Source: Mesostigma viride (Eukaryota; Streptophyta; Mesostigmatophyceae; Mesostigmatales; Mesostigmataceae). Taken from it: a DNA stretch of 64,000 nt. A program made the position numbers and the translations under genes. Location: the NCBI GenBank assembly GCA_009746045.1, contig RPFO01000041.1, positions 8,431,841-8,495,840 on the forward strand. Reading direction: 5' to 3'. Below are positions 46,216 to 54,742 of the stretch, in pieces. The notes beneath the pieces were generated by a model. That model made no database searches and was not told the origin of the DNA. It saw nothing but the letters and a program-made list of their open reading frames with translations. How positions within the stretch are numbered: position 1 is the first letter of the stretch; every line of letters begins with the position of its first letter.

Positions 46216-48759
46216 ATGTCCAACGTGCCGAGGGAACAGGCCATTGAGCCTTCGCAAAGCCAAAGCTCGCAGCCGCAGCTTCGGGTAGGAGCCCCGGAGC
46301 GAACACGACCTTTTCATCCCTACGCTCATCCGAGCACTGCATCGACCTTTGTCCAGGCGGCGTACCTGGCAAGGGGGCTGGCGAAGAAAGGTTGGGTGGC
46401 AGTTTGTGGAACTGCAGCAGGGCCGGCGGCGAGCGACCCCATTGTGATGCAGATTGAGGCTTCGACAGCTCCCGGCGAATTGTCGCGAGAGGCCGTCGAA
46501 AAGTTTGTGTCGCTAAGGGACGAGCTGTCCTCGACGATTTACGGTCTGGAGGTGGCTCATCAGGGCGGGCACGTGACCGTGTCGCAGCTGGATTTGGCGC
46601 GGGAGGCACTGGGCCAGATAGTGGCCATTGGACTGGGAGCAGCGCGACTGTTCAACCATCAGGTGGCAACTTCTGTGCTGGGCGCGGGAGTTGAAGTCCC
46701 GGACGTGATCAGGCAAGCGCAGGCGCGCGAGGTCGACAACCCCTGGTCGTCGGCAGAGGTGGTTTCCCAGACGTGCGAACACCTCGTGAACATTCTTTTG
46801 CAGGAGTCACGGGGCAACGCCGATCAGTGATGATTCATACGCCGTATTATACGCCGTATTTAGCGTATTATGCGCGATACGCAAGCGGCGCGTACGAAAA
46901 TGGGGTACTTTCATACGCAACGCGTATTTTTGCGCATTTTTGCGTATTTTCGCGTATTTTTGGCATATTTTTGGCTTACGAGGTGGGTGCATTTGCTTGC
47001 CTAGACTGCGGCGCGCCGACCTGTAGTAGGAACAAATAATTGCGTGATGAGCTAGCTAGTGTATAGTGCACTAAAGCTAAAAGCGCGTTCATTGTGACTT
47101 GTGAAGGCGGGAAGGTGAAGGCGGGAAGGCTGAAGATTCATCATCAAGAGGGTGATAAGCAACAGTATATTTGGAAATAAACGTACACCTATTTATCTGG
47201 ATCAAGAAGGTGATAAGGTGTGCCAGCAACGTCGTGGTCGTCTGGCACCTAGATCGTAGCATATCGACATCCAGGCATGGCTGACACGTGAGTCAATGGA
47301 ACACGATGATGATGTGCGGCCCGATGAAGAAGAGGCCACATCCGAAACTGTCTGGACATACATTAGCAAAGAGCGCATCCTCAAGAATCGGCAGCAGACA
47401 AATAACTACTACATGGATGATGGAGTACTCCGTTACAGGCTGCTGGTCGAGCAGGCGGAGAAGGAAAGCAATACCAGGAAGAGGAAGGCGACTAGTGACG
47501 CCAAGAAGCAGGCTGATGTGCGGGCGGCACTTAAAGACAGGCTTGCAGACGTTGTAGAAACCGACGCCTCTAACTGGGTGTCCCCTCATGCCAGCAACAC
47601 CTCGGGGCGCGCTGCTGGGGCGGCTGGGCCAAGCGGATCATCAAAGGGCCAATCCACCGACGGTAATTTGCCCGCACCTTATGGGCTCAGCAAAGAGCAG
47701 CTGGACGAGGAGCTGTGCGAGGCATTCATTTGCGCCTTTCAATGCCATCGACGCCCTTCAATGTCATCGACACCTCGGGGCAATGTATAGTGCATGCATA
47801 TCTTGAGTTCTACAAATTTATTATCCTTTCCAGTGAGTTGTGCATTGATACTGGTATTGATACTTAGTTGCATGTTGTCTCGATTTTGAAGAGAAACTAT
47901 CAAGTTAGACCGTTAGAAACTAAGCTTGTATTTAGGTAGTGGTGGCAATGCCAAAGGTCATGCTATATATGTCATGTATAGGCAAAAGGTATGGAAAAAC
48001 ACCAGCAGACTATGCTTGGTTGCTCAGAATGTTGAAAACCCCTCAAAATCATGCCAAAAAAGGGGTTTTCAACGGTTAGCGTACGATCAGCGTATAATAC
48101 ATTATACACCGCGTATTATACATTATACACCTGGGGCCGCGTACGACGCGTATCGCGTATGAATCATCACTGACGCCGATCGGTGGGTAATAACCACACG
48201 ACCATTTGGGATTTGGTCAACACTCGACACACCGCGGGCGGCGGAACCAGAAGCACACGATCCAGTGGTCGAGGTCATCACGGGTCGGGAGGTAACGCCA
48301 GAAGACTTCCATTACCAATTCGTTGATCAGCCAGAGGGGATCATCGAACGTTCATCTCAGCAGATAGACAAAGGCGACGGTACCGTAGAGGGGTACGCTG
48401 CACGACGTCGTGCTGAGCTGCACGTCCCGCAAGAGTCCGAACACGACTACGGTGGTCGTGGGGCCTGCAACGACAAGCGGGGTGGTGGGACGCGGTGGGT
48501 GAGGAACCTTGAGTGGGATCGCAAGAGTGGGAGCGAGCCCCGGATCCCAGTGGAGAAATCTGCAGACGGGCGACCCGTTAGCAGAGTGCTAGGACCCTAC
48601 GCCGACGGGGAGGACGCCGCTGGCAGCGACGAGGAGCGGCCAGAGACGCCCATCGCAGCCACTGCTCAAGAACGGGAGCTGGAGGCAGCGAACCAAGCAG
48701 GTGCTGAGTCGGTAGCTGGGACGGTGCCCACGGCATCTTCCAGCAACACCAGTGCTTGA
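46216..48759 (+). CDS. ORF1 protein, interrupted by a hAT element
   Basis: The first part, 46216-46824 (203 codons), and the second, 48181-48759, join in phase across the hAT insertion, giving about 395 residues. It aligns with the 383-residue ORF1 at 7757: STFVQAAYLARGLA, SLRDELSSTIYGLEVAHQGG, CEHLVNILLQESRG, WVITTRPFGIWSTL, VEVITGREVTPEDFHYQFVD, GGGTRWVRNLEW and VSRVLGPY are shared, and the tail is acidic. Many differences between the copies are conservative, which suggests selection on the protein. The N-terminus (Ser/Gln/Pro-rich) and C-terminus vary most. Function is unknown; no known fold is recognised. Confidence 0.75.
46825..48172 (+). mobile_element. hAT transposon, non-autonomous (1,348 bp)
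   Basis: Perfect 18-bp inverted ends, CAGTGATGATTCATACGC and its complement, and an 8-bp target duplication ACGCCGAT (46817-46824 and 48173-48180) are diagnostic of the hAT superfamily. Subterminal regions are crowded with GCGTATT/AATACGC words (46838-46960 and 48080-48160), likely transposase-binding repeats. No hAT dimerisation domain or BED finger is seen. It carries one plausible ORF of 165 codons. Confidence 0.9.
47296..47790 (+). CDS. Unidentified 164-residue protein inside the hAT element
   Basis: The ATG at 47296 gives MEHDDDVRPDEEEATSE and a mixed-charge helical segment (YRLLVEQAEKESNTRKRKA...KKQADVRAALKDRL), then a Ser/Gly/Ala-rich linker and YGLSKEQLDEELCEAF. No transposase motif is visible. 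It may be a diverged fragment of the transposase N-terminus, a captured host exon, or a chance frame. A poly-purine, charged composition unlike the AT-rich ends of the element argues for former coding use. Confidence 0.4.
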   Translation: MEHDDDVRPDEEEATSETVWTYISKERILKNRQQTNNYYMDDGVLRYRLLVEQAEKESNTRKRKATSDAKKQADVRAALKDRLADVVETDASNWVSPHASNTSGRAAGAAGPSGSSKGQSTDGNLPAPYGLSKEQLDEELCEAFICAFQCHRRPSMSSTPRGNV

Positions 48760-48812
48760 GTCAGTTCTTCCTTTATCCTTCGCCTTTATTGTTGTGTCCC
48801 CACTTGTATATA

Positions 48813-50168
48813 ATGCCTCGTGGCAAACCGGGCGACGGGGACAAGGGCGAGGCGGCGGCACCGGCTGGGGAGAGCCAGGAGCCTAGGAAGGACAAGGAGG
48901 CGCTGGTGGGAGAGGCGATCCCAGCCAGCGACGGCGATGGGGGAAAGCGGCCAGGGAGCAAGCGGCGACACGAAGACTCGGTGGAGGAGGCGCGCAAGGC
49001 GCGGGCGACAGGGCCATCTGATGCAATAACGGTGGCGAATGGGCAACCAGCCGTGGAGAAGCGTAAGAGGGACACCTCCGCTGACGGCAATGGTAAGAGG
49101 CTTCATGTGGATGTGCTCTCCCCTGTGCCTGCTGGACCAAGTGGTGCTGTTGCTGTGACACCCGCTGTGGTGGAGCCAGTAAAGGCGCTGCCAGGGTCGA
49201 GGCCTCACATGAGTGCTGTCACTGTTATGAATGGACAAAAGCCTCTTAACCCACCACTAGCACAGGAAGCTTTAGACAAGTGGCTAGAGGACATGGAGCT
49301 TGTTGTGTTCTCCGTGGACCCCACTGTCAACCTAGTGCAAGTGTTCCACTCGTCCACGTGCAACAGGGACTCATCAGAGCGTGTCAGGGAGAAGGCTAGG
49401 ACTGCTGTCAAGGATAAGTTAACCTGGGCACAGTTCCTGGATGGGTTGAGGGAGGAGTTCTCTGACAAGGTTATCAACCTCACCAACTATTATAAACATC
49501 AGTATGACACCTTTGAGATAGTGGGTCCTGTGGCAGAGGAATGGGCTAGGCTCAACCGTATCAGGGACAAGGGGGCCAAGTATGGCTTCCTGGTCACAGA
49601 TAGGGCCTTGGCAGACTATTTCCTGGACCGTATGGGTCTGAGTGTGGATGGTAGGAATGGTGCCCGCATGTTTCTTAACCAGACTGATGGCTCCTTGCGT
49701 GCTCTGGAGCTTGTAATCCTCAGCATAAGGATGCCAGAACCTGCCTGCAAGGCTATCCAGTCCCATGGCAGCAATGCCACCTCCGCTGTGCAGGGCCAAG
49801 GTGATGTCCCCGGGTACCCAGCCCGTGATGGGGCAAGGCCCAACAAGCGTAAGCGCTTCAGGCGCCAGAGGCAGGGGTCTCAGGGTGGCAAGGGTGCAGG
49901 TTCCCAAGGAGGGGTTGGGGGCCAGCAAGCTGGTGGTCAGCAGGGTAAGGGTGGCCAAGGGCAAGGCAAGGGCCAAGCTCAAGGCAACCAGGGCAAGCAG
50001 GGTGGGCAGCCTCAGGGAGGCCAGGGGAAGCCTGGCAAGGGTGGGGCTGGGTCTGGGAAGAAGGGTGGAGCATGTTTTGTATGTGGCAAGGAGGGTCACT
50101 GGCGTCGTGAGTGCCCTGACAGGAAGGCCAAGCCTGCTGGGGCAGGGGGCCAGTCTGGGCAGCAGTGA
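48813..50168 (+). CDS. Gag polyprotein (451 aa), ending at a UGA-CUAG leaky-stop context
   Basis: The ATG at 48813 begins MPRGKPGDGDKGEAAAPAG. Domains in order: a charged, Lys/Arg-rich N-terminus with KRPGSKRRHED (1-130), a helical capsid-like domain (about 145-330; ALDKWLEDMELVVFSVDPTV, WAQFLDGLREEFSDKV, ADYFLDRMGLSVDGRNGARM), a basic NKRKRFRRQRQG stretch, a Gly/Gln/Lys low-complexity linker, and the zinc knuckle CFVCGKEGHWRREC (about 421-434). Gag forms the particle and binds RNA. It starts 53 bp after ORF1 stops. The stop TGA at 50166-50168 is followed by CTAG, and pol continues in the same frame, so a Gag-Pol fusion by readthrough is likely. Confidence 0.88.
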   Translation: MPRGKPGDGDKGEAAAPAGESQEPRKDKEALVGEAIPASDGDGGKRPGSKRRHEDSVEEARKARATGPSDAITVANGQPAVEKRKRDTSADGNGKRLHVDVLSPVPAGPSGAVAVTPAVVEPVKALPGSRPHMSAVTVMNGQKPLNPPLAQEALDKWLEDMELVVFSVDPTVNLVQVFHSSTCNRDSSERVREKARTAVKDKLTWAQFLDGLREEFSDKVINLTNYYKHQYDTFEIVGPVAEEWARLNRIRDKGAKYGFLVTDRALADYFLDRMGLSVDGRNGARMFLNQTDGSLRALELVILSIRMPEPACKAIQSHGSNATSAVQGQGDVPGYPARDGARPNKRKRFRRQRQGSQGGKGAGSQGGVGGQQAGGQQGKGGQGQGKGQAQGNQGKQGGQPQGGQGKPGKGGAGSGKKGGACFVCGKEGHWRRECPDRKAKPAGAGGQSGQQ

Positions 50169-50172
50169 CTAG
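50166..50172 (+). promoter_or_regulatory. Candidate stop-codon readthrough site UGA CUA G
   Basis: Gag ends CAG CAG TGA CTA GCT. The following codons stay open in the same frame into integrase, with no other stop and no ATG in the first stretch. The same seven bases and phase occur at 10322-10328. UGA followed by CUAG is a documented efficient readthrough context in eukaryotes; that it acts here is inferred. Confidence 0.65.
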
Positions 50173-53100
50173 CTACATCATCCCCTGTAAATAGTCAATC
50201 ACCCCCTGGGGAAGGTGTGCTGGATGTACATAAGGACGGGGGTGTGCCCCTTGTGCAGCACCAAGGGTGTAAGGATGTTGTTCTTCCACTGGATTGCAAT
50301 AACAATGCTGCAGCTGAATTCCCTATGCCTCATGCAGGTGGTGGGTCTCCAGCAGGTGCTGGCCTGAAGGGCCAAGGGGCCTTGCTGGAAGGGCCTGGAG
50401 CGGTCCAGGGTGCAGGGCCTGGCTTGGGGCGTCAGGATGGCCTGCAGGGAAGCCCTGGAACCTCAGGAGTGGATCATGTGTCCCCACACACGGTTCAGAC
50501 GTCTCGCCAGGTCAGTACTGAGAGAGTGCTGAGCTATGCTGAGACTGGCCATAGGTTGCATCACATCTTTGGACATTCTGGGCAGGCAGCAATGTTTGCT
50601 TGGAAGCTAGGTAGGGAGCCTTTGTGGGAGGCCTGCCAGGCTGCTGCTGAGAACTGTGGTTGCCAGGAGAATGCTGTTCACCCACCTCAGTCCCATGCTA
50701 GGGAGCCTGCTAGGGAGCGTGGCGACATCCAGATGGATATCCAGCATATCAGGGGCTTGTATATATTGGTGGGGGTGGACAGGTTCAGCAGATACAGACT
50801 GATAGACGTTCTGCCTGGTATGCAGGAGCACCACTTGTTGTTGGGTATGCAGGCCCTGATCCCAGGCTTTGGGGTGTGCAAGAGTGTGCAGGCAGACTTA
50901 CAGTTTGACTGTTTGCTCAAGCATCAGGACCAGCTGCCTTGTAAGCTGGTAGTAGTCCCCAGGGAGAGTCATGGGCAGCAAGGGGCTGTAGAGAGATCCA
51001 TACGTGAGGTGAAGACAGTGGTGCTAGCAGCAGAGTCAGTGCCACTTGTGGCATCTGCCTTAGAAAGGGCAGCCTGGTGTAAGGGGATAGAAGAGCAGCT
51101 GAACCACAGGGTTAACTATTACTTTGATGGTGTGGCTGTCTCTCCCCTGGCCCTGCAGTATAGCTTACTGCCTGAGAACGTGGTGCAGGCCAGTCTTAGG
51201 AAGGCAGATAGGTTATTTGCCCAGCTGAGACGTAAGGACAAGAACTGGAATGTGCTGAGGCCTCAGGTGGGGCTGAAGGTCAGGATGTGGAAGGAACCAT
51301 CTATTCCAGGCAAGCGGGGGAAGTGGCAGGATGGGGTTGTCACTCGTGTGGAAGAAGCTAACAGATCTTGCCTGGTGGCTTTGGAAAAGGATCCAAGGCA
51401 CGTGTACAGGTTGTCCTGGGCTCATGTCAAGGAAAGAAGGCCACATGCAATCAGTGGCCTGCAGACGGGCCAGGCCCTCCCAGCTGGGTTGAGGAGGGCT
51501 CCAGGCCAGAGCCAGGCAGCAGCAGCTAACAATCCTCTGGTGGTGGATGATGGTCTGTCCCTGCTGGAAGATGACGAGCAGGAGGAGGCTGCTGAAGCAA
51601 CTGTCACAAGGCCAGAGGGGACGGGGCAGCCACCTAAGGCCCGGGGGCCTCTCATGGCGGACGTCATCCGAGCACTCATGCGCAGCAAACATGATCCCAA
51701 GGTATCCAAGCTCACGGGGCGGGGGTCGTGCTGGGCAGCTACAATGGAGGTAGATACCAATTCACAGGTGTCTGTCATCAGGGAAGAGGATGCTGTAGGC
51801 TTACAGATGTCCCATCCCAGTTGCCTTGCTGTGTCTGATTTCTCAGGAAAGGTGTCCATGAAGATCCTAGGGGAAGTGAGTGTGCCTATCTTAGGGGTGC
51901 CCACCACGTTCTGTGTGGTAGAGGGCTATCAGGGGCCTGCCATTCTGGGTCAGAACTTCTTGTGCATGCCAGGGGTTACTTTGACCTCTGATGAGTTGGC
52001 ACTAGAAGGCAAGGGCAGCCTCCCCCTTGAAAGATATCACTATTCCCAGGGTCTTGCAGTGGCGGTGAAGGCTGTTAAGAGTCAGCCAGCTGAGGGTCCT
52101 CAAGGTCAGGAGCCCATAGCTGAGGACCTGTTGATCATCCCAACCACCTTTGATCCACGGCAGTTAGGGGTAAACAGGTACCAGATAGCTGCTCACAGTC
52201 CTATTCCCTGGCGCCAGCTAGTCGAGATGATGCAAAGCCCCAAGATGGCTAAGGCATGGACTCTTGGCTTTGTTGCTTCTGGGCATGAGTGGATAGTTTC
52301 CAACTGTGCAGAACCTGTGGATGAGCTGCCAGAAGTTCACCAACTGCTCAGATTGATGTTTGTCCTCAAGCTCAAGGAGGTAGATGGTGTCCAGGTGCCA
52401 CATGTCAGACCAGTTGTAACCGAGTATCATGGCACTGGCCAGTTGTTAGATGAGGAGCTCTATACTCCAGGGATGCTGCATGACACGTGGAGGATTCTGC
52501 TGTGCATATTTCTGTCTTTTCTGGTTAAGGGTGTGCCCTATAGCTCTGTGCTGATTGATTTCAAGAGGGCTTTTCTCAAGGGTGACCAAGATCAGGCTAG
52601 GCAGACTTGCATGGAGAGATATCCCTCCTTTCTTTGTGACTGTACCTGCTGTATGGAGAGCAGAGATAAAGGCCAGGTACCTGAGAATTCTGAAAGGGTT
52701 GGAAGGTCTCAGGTCCAGTCCCATTATCTGGAGAAAGAGCCTAGAGAAATTCTTGAAGAATACTTGTGGGTTTTCTGTGTCTCCAGTGGATCCCTGTTTG
52801 TTCCAAGGGTCCCACAATGGTCTTCCTGTCTTTGCCTCACTGCATGGTGATGACCTGCACCTCATAGGTCCACCAGACTGGGTTGAGGCTGTCTTGGCTA
52901 AGATCCAGAAGCGGTTTGAGCTGGGTAAGATACAGCACATGGTGGAGAATGAGCCTATGGTCTTCTGTGGCATGCAGGCTACGTTGTTCCAAGCCAAGGG
53001 CTCGTGGTTCATCAGGATGGAGGGTGGTAAGGACTACCCACAGCAGATTGTAGATGCATTGCAGGAGCCCATCACGCAGGCTAGGTGTGCTACCATCAGG

Positions 53101-53216
53101 GGCATGCTGGCATGGCTTGCAAGTATATGTGCCCCTGACTTGCTGGTCTTGAGTCGACTTACTGATTCCCAGCTGGTTGAGGTGGGTGCTGAGAGTGTGG
53201 TGCAGGCTGTCATGAT
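50169..53216 (+). pseudogene. Pol: integrase-protease-RT-RNase H, one frameshift
   Basis: The frame is in phase with gag. Numbering from the GTG at 50217: zinc-binding start HHIFGH (115-120) with C147/C149; integrase catalytic candidates D174, D227 and E259; basic tail KVRMWKEPSIPGKRGKW; acidic linker; MADVIRALMRSKHD; retropepsin-like VDTNSQVSV (Asp513; Asn replaces Gly) with AILGQNFLC (about 575); then copia-type RT with DFKRAFLKG. A 4-bp insertion near 52610 moves the rest (GLRSSPIIW, HGDD at 52843-52854, IRGMLAWLASICAPDLL) to another frame. The frame is then cut by the insertion at 53222 and resumes at 61727 with the RNase H motif LYVDSSMD. Integrase precedes protease, unlike known copia order. 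Confidence 0.85.
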
Positions 53217-53221
53217 GTCTC

Positions 53222-53676
53222 AGTTGGATGGAGACTAGGGACGACGAACAACTGCGAAAGCTGAGAGCGAATGATGATTGTATTACAATAATACAATGAG
53301 AGAGCGATGAAAGCTGAGGGCTCAGAATGGAACTGGGCAGACTCGGGTGCTGTGGCACTCCCCAGTGCTACACCTATATGCCTATGGCGGTGCTACCTGC
53401 AGCACACGACCAGTGGACAAGTGTACACTGCAATGCCATGCGACCACGTCACTAGCATCCAGCTAAGACTCGGCCCGTCAGGCCCGGCTACACCAGACCT
53501 GGCGGGTCGAGCTAGCACCTAGGAACAGTCTGGCACTAACCGCACATCGGTCCACATGACACCTCAGTACCGTACACCCTGCCGTACTGTACTGAGGTGT
53601 CCCGCTCAGCCGCGGTAGGCAATACGCGGCGCGCAGGCCGGAAATCCGTGTGTCAGCCTAAGCATCTCATCTAACT
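53222..53676 (-). repeat. 3' LTR (455 bp)
   Basis: It is identical by eye to 61267-61721. On the minus strand it reads AGTTAGATG...CATCCAACT, 9-bp inverted ends with one mismatch. The inner flank on the minus strand is GAAAGGAAAACATAATGGG, a modest polypurine tract. Confidence 0.92.
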
Positions 53677-54742
53677 CCCATTATGTTTTCCTTTCAGGTT
53701 GAAGGCTAGCGACTTCAAGCCTGACCCTGCCCAGCTAGGAGACTGACTCCAAGCTGACTGAGGTGCTGAGCAACTGACACCCATACTGCAACATCTGGAC
53801 TGAAAAAGATGGGCCCCAGAACTCGTGCAATACTTGTGATGGCATCACGTTTAGCTCAACATGCCCGGGGAGTTCCTCCTCCTCGCGAGCTCACAAGGGA
53901 GATAGCTATGCCTGTCTGCCTATCCAGGGAGTGCACCACCAGCCAAGAGAGCCCTTGTAAAAAAAATGCCAAGGTAACCGTTTAAGAGGTTCCATGTTGT
54001 TCCATCATCATCGCCCACTCAGAGAGAAAATACCCAGCCAGGCTGGGTCAACTGAGCTCAGGTTACCTGCAACCTGAGGAGTGACAGTGGACAGGTTTAT
54101 TGCACCCTGCACTGTCCATGTTGTACCTGCACAACATGTGAGGACCAGCCACCCCTGCCCTGCACAGAGGGGCTGAAGTCCGAGTGACAGGTGACAGGAC
54201 TATGACATCCTGGACCTGGCCACATTGCACCTGCACAACGTGGGAGACCAGCCACCCCTGCCCTGCACATGGGTGACTGAAGTCCTGGTGACAGGTGACA
54301 GGAATATTTCATCCTGCACCTGTGCTGAGCACGTTGTACTAGACAACATGACAGCACCCATGCCTTTACTGCCACTGAACAGTAAGGCCAGGTGGCCCAG
54401 GATAGCCACAGTGAACTGGGGTCCTGGGTAACCACCTGTCAAGGGAGCTTTGACCCTCCACTTGAATGGGGGCACCTGAGCCACTGAGCTCAAGGCCATT
54501 CCACCAAGGCATACGCCCTAGGGAATAAAGGTGTGAGATACATCCCATGCCCACCTATGAAGGTGTGCATAACGAAATTCCATGGTGTTGAGAAAATCAA
54601 AACAGATTTTATTGGGCATAGGGCACGCAGATGTATGAAAACAGACTCCAACCAACCCCCCTTGCTGGAAGCCACAACCTACCCCTTGGACCTGCCCAAG
54701 GGGTACTGGGTGACCTAGGCGGCCCTGGTGAACAGGACCCTG
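53677..54742 (-). other. 3' non-coding region with tandem repeats
   Basis: There is no gene. About two and a half copies of a roughly 110-bp unit (about 54105-54345) share ACCAGCCACCCCTGCCCTGC and GTGACAGGTGACAGGA. An AT-rich stretch with a possible minus-strand polyadenylation context lies near 54590-54615. Confidence 0.6.
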
